A program made the translations under genes and the position numbers. From Pseudohongiella nitratireducens (GTDB taxonomy: Bacteria; Pseudomonadota; Gammaproteobacteria; Pseudomonadales; Pseudohongiellaceae), in assembly GCF_001642735.1 (NCBI RefSeq), contig NZ_LWHM01000008.1, positions 1 to 64,000 on the forward strand: DNA of 64,000 nt, given 5' to 3'. The notes under the pieces are model-generated. The model did no database searches. It was not told where the DNA came from and saw only the letters and a list, made by a program, of their open reading frames with translations. Below, piece by piece: positions 9,509-21,676 of the stretch (the first letter of the stretch is position 1; every line of letters starts with the position of its first letter).

Positions 9509-10786
9509 TCAGGCCGGGTAGTCGCGTTTGACAGAGCCCGTATAGAGCTGGCGAGGACGGCCGATTTTGTAAGGGTTGCTTAGCATTTCGTTCCAGTGGG
9601 CAATCCAGCCTGGTGTTCGACCCAGTGCAAAAATCACGGTGAACATGCTGGTTGGAATGCCAATGGCCTTGAGGATAATGCCGGAGTAAAAATCAACGTT
9701 TGGATAAAGTTTGCGATCAATGAAGTACTGGTCTTCCAGGGCAATCTTTTCCAGACGGCGGGCAATCTTGAACAGTGGATCGTTCTCAACGCCCAGATCT
9801 GCCAGCACTTCGTCACAAATCTTGCGCATCACGCGCGAGCGTGGGTCGAAATTCTTGTAAACGCGGTGACCAAAGCCCATCAGACGGAACGGATCGTTCT
9901 TGTCCTTGGCTTTTGCGATGAACTCTTCGATGCGGGATTCGTCACCGATCTCGTTCAGCATGGTCAGTACGGCTTCGTTGGCACCACCGTGAGCTGGGCC
10001 CCAGAGGGCAGAAATGCCAGAAGCGATACAGGCGTATGGGTTGGCACCCGTCGAACCTGCCAGACGTACTGTTGAGGTGGAAGCATTCTGCTCGTGGTCA
10101 GCGTGCAGCAGGAAGATCACGTCCATGGCCTTGGCCAGTACCGGGTTGACCTTGGGTGCTTCGCCGGCTGTGCCGTACATCATGTGCAGGAAGTTCTCGG
10201 CGTAGCTCAGGCCAGGCTCTGGCTTCACGTACGCTTCGCCAACACTGTGCTTGTAAGTCATGGCAGACAGAGTCGGGATCTTGGCGATGACGCGGATAGC
10301 CGCTTTGTAACGGTCAGCTTCGTCTTCAATGTTAGTGCTTTCGTGGAATTCGGCAGCCAGCGTGCCCAACAGTGAAACCATCACGGCCATGGGATGAGAA
10401 TCAGCAGGGAAGCCATCCAGCACGGCGGCTGAGCTGTCTGAAACAGCTATTTCAGCTTTAATGTCTTCAACGAACGCGGCTTTCTGCTCGTCAGTTGGCA
10501 GTTCACCATTCAGCAGCAGGTAGCAGGTTTCCAGGTGGTCAGAATGCTCTGCCAACTGGTCGATAGGGTAGCCACGATGCAGCAGCATGCCGGCGCCGCC
10601 ATCAATATAAGTGATAGCAGATTCGGTAGATGCTGTGGACATGAATCCGGGGTCAAAGGTGAATACACCTTTCGCAACCAGTTTTCTGACATCGACGACA
10701 TCCGGACCGATCGTGCCTTCCAACACAGGAAGTTCAATCGCTTCCTGGTTGTCGGCCAGGTTTAAGCGGGCTTTCTTTTCACTCAT
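9509..10786 (-). CDS. gltA: Citrate synthase (type II)
   Basis: Condenses oxaloacetate and acetyl-CoA to citrate, the entry step of the TCA cycle. The 425-residue length and the N-terminal extension match the hexameric, NADH-regulated type II enzymes of Gram-negative bacteria. Active-site elements are visible: [11 protein letters not shown] and [12 protein letters not shown] with the catalytic histidines, and NVDFYSG with the catalytic aspartate. AGGAG lies six bases before the ATG. It is transcribed away from the sdh-suc cluster, so the intergenic region controls both arms of the cycle. Confidence 0.97.
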   Translation of the reverse strand: MSEKKARLNLADNQEAIELPVLEGTIGPDVVDVRKLVAKGVFTFDPGFMSTASTESAITYIDGGAGMLLHRGYPIDQLAEHSDHLETCYLLLNGELPTDEQKAAFVEDIKAEIAVSDSSAAVLDGFPADSHPMAVMVSLLGTLAAEFHESTNIEDEADRYKAAIRVIAKIPTLSAMTYKHSVGEAYVKPEPGLSYAENFLHMMYGTAGEAPKVNPVLAKAMDVIFLLHADHEQNASTSTVRLAGSTGANPYACIASGISALWGPAHGGANEAVLTMLNEIGDESRIEEFIAKAKDKNDPFRLMGFGHRVYKNFDPRSRVMRKICDEVLADLGVENDPLFKIARRLEKIALEDQYFIDRKLYPNVDFYSGIILKAIGIPTSMFTVIFALGRTPGWIAHWNEMLSNPYKIGRPRQLYTGSVKRDYPA

Positions 10787-10980
10787 GTTGTACTCCTGAC
10801 TGATAATCTTCCAACTGCCGGCACAAACCCTCCAGAACCCCGGACAAGGCCAGACGAGGGCCTGGTCCAGTGAGTTTGGACCCGGTCTCGGATAAAAATT
10901 GGAGCAGGGGGCCAGCGGTAAAAGGCTTACTGTACCATAAACGCAACTTTTTTGACCCCCTTTGCAATCGATAAATAATG

Positions 10981-11010
10981 AAAATATTGATGTTGACAGA
11001 ATGTTGTCAA
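10981..11010 (-). promoter_or_regulatory. Candidate gltA promoter with overlapping palindrome
   Basis: On the minus strand TTGACA is followed after 18 bases by TATTTT, a reasonable sigma-70 promoter about 195-200 bp upstream of gltA. The -35 box is one arm of a small inverted repeat (TTGACA 10993-10998, TTGTCAA 11004-11010), which may be a regulator site. Motif-based only. Confidence 0.4.
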
Positions 11011-11376
11011 TTGTAACGGCAAAACGAAGGCTATTCGGGTGCGATTTATTGTATTCCTGTCATGATGAGTCTATACTCATTGACCAAATTTCCTTTGCCG
11101 ATGGTAAGTTGGAAGGGAAATGGCAAGAGATAAGAAGTACCAGATAAAGATAGATAAAAACAATAAAAGGCATCATCTAACGCCTTTAAAAGAGATAAAC
11201 GAAGCGCCTGAACAAGCTCATCACGTGTGTGTCTTGTCCAGACTCTCCGGAGGTTGATCAGAGCAGCATCGTATATGCAGGCACTGATCTTAAAGCAACC
11301 ACGCCCTTTGATAGCTTCAGATATAGAGCACAAGTAGCGTCTATATAATAGGAATAGCTTGGCAAAAGGGCCTAAC
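11011..11376. promoter_or_regulatory. Leader and promoter region of the sdh-suc cluster
   Basis: No convincing gene lies here. AAAAGGC (11165-11171) and GCCTTT (11182-11187) can form a short hairpin. A TATAAT at about 11344-11349 could be a -10 box; if so, transcription would begin near 11356 and favour the GTG start at 11377 for sdhC over the TTG at 11359. No clear regulator operator was recognised. Confidence 0.35.
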
Positions 11377-11769
11377 GTGAATTGGCTACCAGTGAAAGAC
11401 GACAACAGACCTGTAAATCTCGACCTGACCAAGTTCCATTTTCCGCTACCAGCGATCACTTCCATATTGCACCGTATTTCGGGCGTGCTGATTTTTGTCG
11501 GCACGGCAGTATTGATGTGGCTGCTGGCTGAATCCCTGTCTTCTGAAGAAGGCTTTCAGCGTGTTGGTGAGTGGCTTCAATCACCCATCGTCAAGTTTAT
11601 CGTATGGGGCATTTTATCCGGGTTGCTGTACCACCTGATTGCCGGCTTGCGCCACCTGTTGATGGATGCGGGTATTGGCGAAACGCTGGAAGGCGGGCGT
11701 CGCGGCGCCGTGCTGATTATTGTGTTCTCCGTTATAAGCATTCTGATCGCAGGAGTTTGGGTATGGTAA
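11377..11769 (+). CDS. sdhC: Succinate dehydrogenase cytochrome b556 subunit
   Basis: Membrane anchor of respiratory complex II; with SdhD it binds haem b and ubiquinone. The signature RPVNLDLTKFHFPLPA is followed by SILHRISGV and three membrane segments. His-containing LLYHLIAGLRHLLMD provides the expected haem-ligand region. A TTG at 11359 would add six residues; the GTG at 11377 is chosen because AAGGG precedes it at good spacing and known SdhC proteins start close to the RPVNLDL motif. The gene overlaps sdhD by 7 bp and opens a ten-gene TCA cluster. Confidence 0.9.
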   Translation: MNWLPVKDDNRPVNLDLTKFHFPLPAITSILHRISGVLIFVGTAVLMWLLAESLSSEEGFQRVGEWLQSPIVKFIVWGILSGLLYHLIAGLRHLLMDAGIGETLEGGRRGAVLIIVFSVISILIAGVWVW

Positions 11770-12140
11770 GCCGAGTAAGTGGAGCAACTAACCTGGGCCG
11801 TAATGGTCTGCATGACTGGGTGCTGCAACGTTTCAGTGCCATTGTTCTGGCCATTTATACATTAGGCCTGCTGGGCTGGTTTGCAGTGAATCCGGATTTC
11901 AGCTATGGCGCGTGGCGTGGATTGTTTGATGCCACCTGGATGAAAATTGCAACCCTGGCAGCCATCATTGCCCTGTGCGCGCACGCATGGATTGGCATGT
12001 GGACAATTGCGACAGACTATCTGACATCACTGGCACTGGGTAAGGCGGCAACTTTTGTGCGCCTGTTATTCCAGGCTGGCTGTGTGATCCTGATATTCAC
12101 CTACCTCGTCTGGGGTGTACAGATTTTGTGGGGACTATAA
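11763..12140 (+). CDS. sdhD: Succinate dehydrogenase hydrophobic membrane anchor subunit
   Basis: Second membrane anchor of succinate dehydrogenase. The 125-residue protein has an N-terminal GLHDWVLQRFSAIVLAIYT motif, typical of SdhD, and three membrane spans. HAWIGMWTIATDYL holds the conserved histidine and the DY near the quinone site. It overlaps the end of sdhC, and its stop codon directly abuts the sdhA start, so translation of the three genes is probably coupled. Confidence 0.92.
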   Translation: MVSRVSGATNLGRNGLHDWVLQRFSAIVLAIYTLGLLGWFAVNPDFSYGAWRGLFDATWMKIATLAAIIALCAHAWIGMWTIATDYLTSLALGKAATFVRLLFQAGCVILIFTYLVWGVQILWGL

Positions 12141-13913
12141 ATGAGCGGAATGCGAACGATTGAATTTGATGCTGTTATCGTCGGTGGTGGCGGTGCAGGT
12201 ATGCGAGCTGCCTTGCAGCTGTCTCAGTCTGGATACAAGACGGCGGTAATCTCCAAGGTTTTCCCCACGCGCTCTCACACAGTTTCCGCCCAGGGTGGTA
12301 TTACCTGCGCAATTGCCAGTTCTGACCCGAATGATGACTGGCGCTGGCACATGTATGACACGGTCAAGGGTTCTGATTATATCGGTGACCAGGACGCGAT
12401 TGAGTACATGTGTAGTGAAGGTCCGCAGACAGTTTTCGAACTGGAGCACATGGGTTTGCCGTTCTCACGTACAGAAAATGGCCGTATCTACCAGCGACCG
12501 TTTGGCGGGCAGTCCAAAGATTACGGCAAAGGTGGCCAGGCGGCCCGTACTTGTGCCGCTGCTGACCGTACTGGTCACGCACTGCTGCACGCACTGTATC
12601 AGGGCAACCTGAAAAACAAGACCGAATTCTTTAATGAGTGGTATGCCGTGGACCTGGTCCGAAACCAGGACGGCGTTGTGGTCGGTGTTATTGCCATTTG
12701 CATGGAAACCGGTGAGACCGTTTATCTGGCATCCAAGGCAACGGTACTGGCGACTGGCGGTGCAGGGCGTATTTACTCGTCTACCACCAACGCACTGATC
12801 AACACTGGCGATGGTGTGGGCATGGCACTGCGCGCGGGTTATCCGGTTCAGGATATCGAAATGTGGCAGTTCCACCCAACCGGTATTCACGGCGCAGGCG
12901 TTCTGGTGACAGAAGGCTGTCGTGGTGAAGGTGGTTACCTGATCAATAAAGACGGTGAGCGTTTCATGGAACGCTATGCGCCGAACGCCAAAGACCTGGC
13001 GGGTCGTGATGTTGTCGCACGTTCCATGGTACAAGAGATTCTGGCTGGTAAAGGTTGTGGTCCGGATGGCGATCACGTATTACTGAAGCTGGACCACCTG
13101 GGCGAGAAGGTGCTGAACGAGAAACTGCCAGGCATTCTGGAATTGTCGCGCACTTTTGCTCACGTGGATCCGGTCAAAGAGCCGATTCCAGTGATCCCAA
13201 CCTGTCACTATATGATGGGTGGTATTGCCACGAATATTCACGGTCAGGCGATCGAGCAGACTGCAGAAGGTGAAGACAAGCCAATTCCGGGCCTGTTCGC
13301 AGTCGGTGAAGTGGCTTGTGTGTCGGTTCACGGCGCCAACCGTCTGGGTGGCAACTCATTGCTGGACCTGGTGGTGTTTGGCCGTGCAGCAGGCAAGCAC
13401 ATTGAATCCATGCTGACGCAGGGTATTGAATACCGTCGTGCGTCCGAGACAGATATTGGTCAGGCCATGGCGCGCCTTGACCGCCTGAACAACAGCGAAG
13501 GCGGCGAGAACGTTGCCGCACTGCGCGGTGAATTGCAGGCAGTCATGCAGAATCACTTTGGTGTGTTCCGTACCGGTGACTTCATGCAGGAAGGCATCAA
13601 GAAACTGGCAGCACTGCGTTCGCGCATTGCCAACCTGGAACTGACAGATAAGAGTAACGCCTTCAATACTGCCCGCATTGAAGCGCTGGAGCTTGAAAAC
13701 CTGTTCGAAGTGGCTGAGGCGACAGCGATTGCCGCTGAGGCACGTACCGAAAGCCGGGGTGCACACGCCCGTGAAGACTACCAGGATCGTGATGACGAAA
13801 ACTGGTTGTGTCACAGCATGTACCACCCGACGGAGAAGAAAATTACCAAACGAGCGGTGAATTTCGCGCCTAAAACGGTCGACAAATTCGAGCCCAAGGT
13901 CCGTACTTACTAA
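12141..13913 (+). CDS. sdhA: Succinate dehydrogenase flavoprotein subunit
   Basis: Catalytic subunit oxidising succinate to fumarate with covalently bound FAD. The dinucleotide-binding motif [12 protein letters not shown] lies near the N terminus. His46 in [13 protein letters not shown] is the expected covalent FAD attachment site, HPTGIHGAG and RGEGGYL line the active site, and [11 protein letters not shown] is also conserved. Its 590 residues are typical. It is the third gene of sdhCDAB, and sdhB follows by 18 bp. Confidence 0.97.
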   Translation: MSGMRTIEFDAVIVGGGGAGMRAALQLSQSGYKTAVISKVFPTRSHTVSAQGGITCAIASSDPNDDWRWHMYDTVKGSDYIGDQDAIEYMCSEGPQTVFELEHMGLPFSRTENGRIYQRPFGGQSKDYGKGGQAARTCAAADRTGHALLHALYQGNLKNKTEFFNEWYAVDLVRNQDGVVVGVIAICMETGETVYLASKATVLATGGAGRIYSSTTNALINTGDGVGMALRAGYPVQDIEMWQFHPTGIHGAGVLVTEGCRGEGGYLINKDGERFMERYAPNAKDLAGRDVVARSMVQEILAGKGCGPDGDHVLLKLDHLGEKVLNEKLPGILELSRTFAHVDPVKEPIPVIPTCHYMMGGIATNIHGQAIEQTAEGEDKPIPGLFAVGEVACVSVHGANRLGGNSLLDLVVFGRAAGKHIESMLTQGIEYRRASETDIGQAMARLDRLNNSEGGENVAALRGELQAVMQNHFGVFRTGDFMQEGIKKLAALRSRIANLELTDKSNAFNTARIEALELENLFEVAEATAIAAEARTESRGAHAREDYQDRDDENWLCHSMYHPTEKKITKRAVNFAPKTVDKFEPKVRTY

Positions 13914-13931
13914 GATTAAAGGTGAATTAAC

Positions 13932-14636
13932 GTGTTAGTCAGTGTTTATCGCTATAACCCGGAAGTCGACGACAAGCCGCACATGCAGGACTACAACATT
14001 GAGCTGCCGGAAGGTCGTGACCTGATGGTGCTTGATGTGCTGCAGCTGATCAAGGATCAGGATCCGACATTAGGTTATCGTCGCTCCTGCCGCGAAGGTG
14101 TGTGTGGCTCAGACGGTATGAACATGAACGGCGTCAACGGCCTGGCCTGTATCACGCCGGTTTCTGCTGCAGCCAAAAACGGCAAGCTGATTCTTCGTCC
14201 TCTACCGGGTCTGCCTGTTGTGCGTGACCTGGTCGTTGATATGACCATGTTCTACCAGCAGTTTGAGAAAGTAGAGCCTTACCTGCTCAACAACACGCCA
14301 GCACCAGCCATTGAACGGCTGCAGTCGCCGGAAGACCGTGCCAAACTGGATGGTCTGTACGAGTGTATCCTTTGTGCCTGCTGTACAACCAGTTGCCCAT
14401 CCTTTTGGTGGAACCCCGATAAATTTATCGGGCCGGCTGGTCTACTTCAGGCTTACCGCTTCCTGGCCGATAGCCGTGATACGGCAACCGAGGAACGACT
14501 GGCAGGGCTGGAAGATCCCTTTAGCGTTTTCCGCTGCCGGGGAATTATGAATTGTGTGGCCGTCTGCCCGAAAGGTTTGAACCCGACCAAGGCGATAGGA
14601 CACATTCGTCAGATGTTGTTGCAGCGCGGTAGCTGA
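13932..14636 (+). CDS. sdhB: Succinate dehydrogenase iron-sulfur subunit
   Basis: Carries electrons from SdhA to quinone through three Fe-S clusters. Cysteines for the [2Fe-2S] cluster are in CREGVCGSDGMNMNG; those for [4Fe-4S] and [3Fe-4S] are in CILCACCTTSCPSFWWN and CRGIMNCVAVCPKGLNP. It starts at a GTG preceded by AAGGTGAA. Its 234 residues are normal. A gap of 88 bp with a possible weak hairpin separates it from sucA. Confidence 0.97.
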   Translation: MLVSVYRYNPEVDDKPHMQDYNIELPEGRDLMVLDVLQLIKDQDPTLGYRRSCREGVCGSDGMNMNGVNGLACITPVSAAAKNGKLILRPLPGLPVVRDLVVDMTMFYQQFEKVEPYLLNNTPAPAIERLQSPEDRAKLDGLYECILCACCTTSCPSFWWNPDKFIGPAGLLQAYRFLADSRDTATEERLAGLEDPFSVFRCRGIMNCVAVCPKGLNPTKAIGHIRQMLLQRGS

Positions 14637-14724
14637 GCCAACTGAATTTTGATGAGAGATGCCGACGGCTCTGCTCACAAGGCACTAGCCGGTCGGTATT
14701 TCCGGAAACCGGGAATATTAAAAT

Positions 14725-17571
14725 ATGCATGACAGCATAATGGAGCTTATGTGGCGTACCGGCCATCTTTCGGGAGGCAATGCAGAGTACGTAGAACAGC
14801 TTTACGACCAGTATCTTAATGATGCTGACGAAGTGCCTGAAGAGTGGCGGGAGTATTTTGACAGTCTGCCCAGCATTGCCAAGCAAAATGGCGGCGATGT
14901 GTCTCACCTGGAAATCCAGGAATACTTCCGCAAACTGGGTAAGACCAGTCGCTTCATGCCGGTGTTGAGCAACGATGTTGTTGTTAACTCCGAACATGAA
15001 AACAAACAGGTTCAGGTACTGCACCTGATAAGCTCCTACCGCGTCCGCGGCCATCAGAAAGCCGCACTCGACCCCTTGTCCCTGATGCATCGAGAAAGTG
15101 TTCCAGACCTGGAACTGGGTTTTCACGATCTGTCTCCCGCTGATAACTCCACCGTTTTTCAGACCGGCTCATTACACATTAATCGTGACACTGCCTCGTT
15201 GCGTGAAATTGTTGAAGCGCTGGAAAACATCTATTGCGGCTCTATCGGCTATGAATTCATGCACATGGTTGATCTCAAACAGAAGCAATGGATTCAAAAG
15301 CGTATTGAGCCGAAGCTGGGTAACCCAGGCTATGACTCGGAAGTACGTCGTCACCTGCTGGAGCGGCTCAGTGCAGCTGAAGGCCTGGAAAAACACCTGG
15401 ATTCCAAATACCCCGGTACCAAGCGCTTTGGTCTGGAAGGTGGCGAAAGCCTGATCCCGCTGGTCGACGAATTGATTCAGCGTGCTGGCAGCTATGGTGT
15501 TAAAGAAGTGGTTATCGGCATGGCTCACCGTGGTCGTCTGAATATGCTGGTCAACATTCTGGGTAAAAACCCGGCTGACCTGTTCAGTGAGTTTGAAGGC
15601 CGTGCCAAGTACAAGAGCTCCGGTGATGTGAAGTACCACCAGGGTTTCTCTTCTAATATCATGACTCCAGGCGGTGAGGTTCACCTGGCCATGGCGTTTA
15701 ACCCTTCACACCTGGAAATTGTTTCTCCAGTGGTTGAGGGCTCAGTTCGTGCCCGCCAGGATCGTCGCCAGGACCCCATGGGCCATGCCGTGCTGCCCAT
15801 CAGCCTGCATGGTGATGCCGCCTTTGCCGGCCAGGGTGTGGTCATGGAAACCTTCCAGATGTCCAAGACGCGAGCCTATGGCACCGGTGGTACGGTTCAC
15901 ATCATCGTCAATAACCAGGTGGGTTTCACCACCAGCCGTCAGGACGATGCGCGTTCCACTGAGTACTGCACAGACGTTGCCAAGATGGTTCAGGCCCCGA
16001 TTTTCCACGTGAACGCGGATGATCCGGAAGCTGTTCTGTTTGTCACGCAGCTGGCACTGGATTTCCGGTATGAATTCAAGAAAGACGTGGTGATTGACCT
16101 GGTTTGTTATCGTCGTCGAGGCCATAACGAAACTGATGAACCTTCATCCACGCAGCCACTGATGTATCAGAAAATCCGCAAGCACCTGACCACTCGTGGG
16201 CTGTATGCCAAAGAACTGATCAGCGATGGTGTGGTAGAAGAGTCAGAAGTCGACGAGATGAACTCTTCTTACCGTAATGCCCTGGATACCGGTGAACATG
16301 TTGTAAAAAGCCTGGTGAAAGAGCCCAATGTTGAGATGTTTGTCGACTGGAACCCTTACCTGGGTCATACCTGGTCGCCGAATTACAACACCAGTCTGCG
16401 ACTGGAAACACTTGAGGCACTGGCCAGGAAAGTCACCACATTGCCGGAAGATCTGAAGCTGCATCGTCAGGTTCAGAAAATTGCCGATGAACGCAAAAAA
16501 ATGGCCAATGGCGAATCCCTGATCGACTGGGGTTTTGCGGAAACACTGGCTTACGCCAGTATTCTGACCACGGGTAACCGGGTACGGATCACTGGTCAGG
16601 ACGTAGGGCGCGGCACGTTCTCGCATCGACATGCTGTCTTGCGTGACCAGAACAACGAAAACGAGTATGTGCCACTCAGCAACCTGGTTGCTGATCCTAA
16701 AATGTTTGGCATTTTCGATTCTCTGCTATCAGAAGAAGCTGTGCTCGCTTTCGAATATGGCTATGCCACAACTACGCCGAATGCCCTGGTGGTCTGGGAA
16801 GCGCAGTTTGGTGATTTTGCCAACTCGGCACAGGTTGTTATTGACCAGTTCATCACCAGTGGTGAGCACAAGTGGCAACGCTTGTGTGGATTGACCATGC
16901 TGTTGCCGCACGGTTATGAAGGGCAGGGGCCTGAGCACTCATCAGCCCGTCTGGAGCGTTTCCTGCAGATGTGTGCAGAACAGAATATCCAGGTCTGTCT
17001 GCCGACTACCTCCAAGCAGGTTTTCCACATGCTGCGTCGCCAGGTACTTTGCCCACTGCGCAAGCCCCTGATTGTGATGTCTCCGAAGAGTCTGCTGCGT
17101 CATAAAGAGACGACTGCGACATTGGAAGAGCTCGCTAACGGTTCATTTGAAGTGGTCATCGGAGAAACAGATGACAATATCAAACCGGATCAGGTTGAAC
17201 GCGTAATCCTCTGTTCAGGCAAGGTTTATTACGATCTGCGTGCTGAGCGTCGCAAGCGTGAAATTGACAATATTGCGATCATACGCCTGGAACAGCTTTA
17301 TCCCTTCCCGTTGGAAAACCTGGAAGAAGAGATGAAGCAGTACAGCAATGTCAGCGATGTCGTCTGGTGTCAGGAAGAGCCGATGAACCAGGGTGCCTGG
17401 TATTCCAGTCAGCACAACATGCGATTCGTGATGAAGAAACTGGGGCTGGATATGGAGTTGCGCTATGCCGGACGTGAAGCGTCAGCGGCAGCAGCAGCGG
17501 GTTATCCGGAACTGCATTTACAGCAACTCAATGCCTTCCTGGAACAGGCCCTGGGCCCGAAAGAAGATTGA
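14725..17571 (+). CDS. sucA: 2-oxoglutarate dehydrogenase E1 component
   Basis: Thiamine-diphosphate enzyme that decarboxylates 2-oxoglutarate and passes the succinyl group to the lipoyl arm of SucB. The N-terminal E2-binding helix (LSGGNAEYVEQLYDQYL), the ThDP/Mg region GDAAFAGQGV with NNQVGFTT, and the transketolase-like C-terminal half with GYEGQGPEHSSARLERFL are all present. Its 948 residues are the usual size. The ATG at 14725 is chosen; an in-frame ATG at 14740 would also fit the family's start, since the ribosome-binding sequence (GGGAA) is distant. Confidence 0.96.
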   Translation: MHDSIMELMWRTGHLSGGNAEYVEQLYDQYLNDADEVPEEWREYFDSLPSIAKQNGGDVSHLEIQEYFRKLGKTSRFMPVLSNDVVVNSEHENKQVQVLHLISSYRVRGHQKAALDPLSLMHRESVPDLELGFHDLSPADNSTVFQTGSLHINRDTASLREIVEALENIYCGSIGYEFMHMVDLKQKQWIQKRIEPKLGNPGYDSEVRRHLLERLSAAEGLEKHLDSKYPGTKRFGLEGGESLIPLVDELIQRAGSYGVKEVVIGMAHRGRLNMLVNILGKNPADLFSEFEGRAKYKSSGDVKYHQGFSSNIMTPGGEVHLAMAFNPSHLEIVSPVVEGSVRARQDRRQDPMGHAVLPISLHGDAAFAGQGVVMETFQMSKTRAYGTGGTVHIIVNNQVGFTTSRQDDARSTEYCTDVAKMVQAPIFHVNADDPEAVLFVTQLALDFRYEFKKDVVIDLVCYRRRGHNETDEPSSTQPLMYQKIRKHLTTRGLYAKELISDGVVEESEVDEMNSSYRNALDTGEHVVKSLVKEPNVEMFVDWNPYLGHTWSPNYNTSLRLETLEALARKVTTLPEDLKLHRQVQKIADERKKMANGESLIDWGFAETLAYASILTTGNRVRITGQDVGRGTFSHRHAVLRDQNNENEYVPLSNLVADPKMFGIFDSLLSEEAVLAFEYGYATTTPNALVVWEAQFGDFANSAQVVIDQFITSGEHKWQRLCGLTMLLPHGYEGQGPEHSSARLERFLQMCAEQNIQVCLPTTSKQVFHMLRRQVLCPLRKPLIVMSPKSLLRHKETTATLEELANGSFEVVIGETDDNIKPDQVERVILCSGKVYYDLRAERRKREIDNIAIIRLEQLYPFPLENLEEEMKQYSNVSDVVWCQEEPMNQGAWYSSQHNMRFVMKKLGLDMELRYAGREASAAAAAGYPELHLQQLNAFLEQALGPKED

Positions 17572-17640
17572 GTTTAGTCAACATTCATATTGTTTAGATA
17601 TTTTTACGATTTAATCACCATTACGTGGTAAGGAACAAAG

Positions 17641-18906
17641 ATGGCTATTGAGATTAAAGCTCCACAACTGCCAGAGTCAGTGCCAGACGGCACCATCGCC
17701 AGCTGGCACAAGCAGGAAGGTGACGCAGTTAAACGTGATGAGCTGCTGGTGGATATCGAGACTGACAAGGTCGTGATCGAAGTGGTAGCGCCAGCCGATG
17801 GCGTGCTGGAAAAAATCGTCAAAGATGCCGGTGACACCATTGTCAGCAACGAAGTGGTAGCAACTTTGAAAGAAGGTGCTGCTGGCGAGAGCAAGTCAGC
17901 TTCATCAGGTTCTTCTGACAAGAAAGATGACAAAGAAGAGAAAAAAGCAGCTTCTTCATCCGCAGACAACGACAAAAAGTCAGAAAAGGCTGGTGGCGAC
18001 AGCGCCCCGCTGAGCCCGGCTGCCAAAAAACTGGCTGAAGAAAACAACATTGACCCGTCTTCTATTGATGGTAGCGGCAAAGATGGTCGTATCACCAAAG
18101 AAGATGTGATGAAAGCCATCGAAGGTGGCAGCAAATCAGAAGCAAAAACTGAGAGCAAAACCGAAAGCAAGCCACAAGGCGTTTCCGGTGATGTATCTTC
18201 GGGCCGCGTAGAAGAGCGGGTACCGATGAGCCGCCTGCGTGCCAAGGTAGCCGAGCGTCTGCTTGAAGCCTCCCAGTCTACAGCCATGCTGACAACGTTT
18301 AACGAAGTGAATATGCAGCCAGTGATGGAATTGCGTAACCGTTACAAGGACCTGTTTGAAAAGGCGCATGACGGCACACGTCTGGGCTTCATGTCCTTCT
18401 TCGTCCGCGCCAGCGTGGAAGCGCTGAAGCGCTTCCCGGCTGTTAACGCATCTATCGATGGTAGCGACATTGTTTATCACGGTTACCAGGATATTGGTGT
18501 GGCTGTGTCTTCGCCACGCGGCCTGGTTGTGCCGGTACTGCGTAATTCGGACCACATGAGCCTGGCTCAGGTTGAGTCCAAGATTCGCGAGTATGGCCTG
18601 AAAGCCCGCGACGGCAAGCTGTCTATCGATGAAATGACAGGCGGCACGTTCACTATCTCCAATGGCGGCGTGTTTGGCTCACTGCTTTCAACGCCAATTC
18701 TGAATCCGCCACAAACCGCTATTCTGGGTATGCACAAAATCCAGGAGCGTCCGATGGCAGTTAACGGAAAGGTAGAGATTCTGCCAATGATGTACCTCGC
18801 ACTGTCATATGACCATCGTATGATTGACGGCAAAGAAGCTGTGCAGTTCCTGGTAACGATTAAGGAACTGCTGGAAGATCCGGCAAGAATTCTGCTGGAG
18901 ATTTAA
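17641..18906 (+). CDS. sucB: Dihydrolipoyllysine succinyltransferase (E2 of 2-oxoglutarate dehydrogenase)
   Basis: Core of the 2-oxoglutarate dehydrogenase complex; transfers succinyl groups to CoA. There is one lipoyl domain with the lipoylation lysine (Lys43) in [11 protein letters not shown], then a Ser/Lys/Glu/Asp-rich flexible linker. A peripheral-subunit-binding domain follows ([22 protein letters not shown]), then the catalytic domain ending in [14 protein letters not shown] with the active-site histidine. At 421 residues with a single lipoyl domain it matches SucB rather than pyruvate dehydrogenase AceF. Aggaa-type ribosome-binding sequence precedes the ATG. Confidence 0.96.
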   Translation: MAIEIKAPQLPESVPDGTIASWHKQEGDAVKRDELLVDIETDKVVIEVVAPADGVLEKIVKDAGDTIVSNEVVATLKEGAAGESKSASSGSSDKKDDKEEKKAASSSADNDKKSEKAGGDSAPLSPAAKKLAEENNIDPSSIDGSGKDGRITKEDVMKAIEGGSKSEAKTESKTESKPQGVSGDVSSGRVEERVPMSRLRAKVAERLLEASQSTAMLTTFNEVNMQPVMELRNRYKDLFEKAHDGTRLGFMSFFVRASVEALKRFPAVNASIDGSDIVYHGYQDIGVAVSSPRGLVVPVLRNSDHMSLAQVESKIREYGLKARDGKLSIDEMTGGTFTISNGGVFGSLLSTPILNPPQTAILGMHKIQERPMAVNGKVEILPMMYLALSYDHRMIDGKEAVQFLVTIKELLEDPARILLEI

Positions 18907-18922
18907 GCATCACTCACATTAA

Positions 18923-20471
<1,549 letters not shown>

Positions 20472-20509
20472 GCCGCCAGGTTCAGGATTTTTTACAGAGG
20501 AAACTAGGT

Positions 20510-21676
20510 ATGAATTTACACGAATATCAAGGAAAGCAGCTGTTTGCTGAGTACGGTTTGCCCGTATCAAAAGGCTTTGCTGTTGATACACCCGAGGAGG
20601 CTGCTGAAGCCTGCGACAAAATCGGCGGTGACATGTGGGTGGTTAAGGCCCAGGTACATGCCGGTGGTCGTGGTAAAGCTGGTGGTGTAAAACTGATCAA
20701 GAGCCGTGATGACGCAAAAGCCTTTGCTGAACAGTGGCTGGGCAAGCGTCTGGTAACCTACCAGACAGATGCCAATGGTCAGCCTGTCAGCAAGATTCTG
20801 GTTGAGTCATGCACAGATATCGACCAGGAATTGTACCTGGGTGCAGTCGTTGACCGCGCTACTCGCCGTATCGTTTTCATGGCCTCTACCGAGGGTGGCG
20901 TTGAAATTGAGAAAGTGGCTGAAGAGACGCCTGAGAAAATCATCAAGGCAACCATTGATCCATTGGTTGGTGCGCAGCCTTATCAAGGCCGTGACCTGGC
21001 ATTCAAACTGGGTTTGAAAGGCGATCAGATCAAACAGTTCACCAAGATTTTCCTGGGTCTGGCTCAGCTGTTTAAAGACTACGACCTGGCATTGCTGGAG
21101 ATTAACCCGCTGGTGATCAAGGAAGACGGTGATCTTCACTGCCTCGACGCCAAGATCAATCTGGACGGTAACGCACTGTATCGTCACAAGAAGCTGCAGG
21201 AAATGCATGATCCTTCACAGGACGATCCACGCGAAGCGCATGCTGCCAGCTTTGAGCTGAACTACGTCGCTCTGGATGGCAACATCGGCTGCATGGTCAA
21301 TGGAGCCGGTCTGGCCATGGGTACCATGGATATCGTCAACCTGCACGGTGGCAAGCCAGCCAACTTCCTGGATGTGGGCGGCGGCGCGACCAAAGAGCGT
21401 GTTTCGGAAGCATTCAAGATCATTCTGTCAGACGACAATGTCAAAGCCGTTCTGGTTAATATTTTCGGCGGTATTGTACGTTGTGACATGATCGCAGAAG
21501 GCATCATCGGTGCGGTTAAAGAAGTGGGCGTAAAAGTGCCTGTGGTTGTGCGTCTTGAAGGTAACAATGCAGATGTTGGCGCCAAGGTGCTGGCAGATAG
21601 CGGACTGAACATTATCGCGGCGAGCAGCCTGACGGATGCGGCGCAGCAAGTGGTAAAAGCCGCGGAGGGTAAATAA
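20510..21676 (+). CDS. sucC: Succinyl-CoA synthetase beta subunit
   Basis: ADP/GDP-forming succinyl-CoA ligase subunit with an ATP-grasp fold; makes ATP or GTP from succinyl-CoA. Recognisable are the start [19 protein letters not shown], the nucleotide region [18 protein letters not shown], the Mg-binding EINPLV and the C-terminal [11 protein letters not shown]. Its 388 residues are the usual size. GAGGAAA precedes the ATG. The stop codon overlaps the ATG of sucD by one base, a translationally coupled pair. Confidence 0.97.
   Translation: MNLHEYQGKQLFAEYGLPVSKGFAVDTPEEAAEACDKIGGDMWVVKAQVHAGGRGKAGGVKLIKSRDDAKAFAEQWLGKRLVTYQTDANGQPVSKILVESCTDIDQELYLGAVVDRATRRIVFMASTEGGVEIEKVAEETPEKIIKATIDPLVGAQPYQGRDLAFKLGLKGDQIKQFTKIFLGLAQLFKDYDLALLEINPLVIKEDGDLHCLDAKINLDGNALYRHKKLQEMHDPSQDDPREAHAASFELNYVALDGNIGCMVNGAGLAMGTMDIVNLHGGKPANFLDVGGGATKERVSEAFKIILSDDNVKAVLVNIFGGIVRCDMIAEGIIGAVKEVGVKVPVVVRLEGNNADVGAKVLADSGLNIIAASSLTDAAQQVVKAAEGK

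Noticed and set aside
11046-11504. Minus-strand frame in the gltA-sdhC intergenic region
   Set aside because: Overlaps the start of sdhC, lacks any domain and a ribosome-binding site.
17604-18287. Serine-rich minus-strand frame opposite sucB
   Set aside because: Low-complexity sequence arising from the complement of the Lys/Glu/Asp/Ser-rich linker of SucB.
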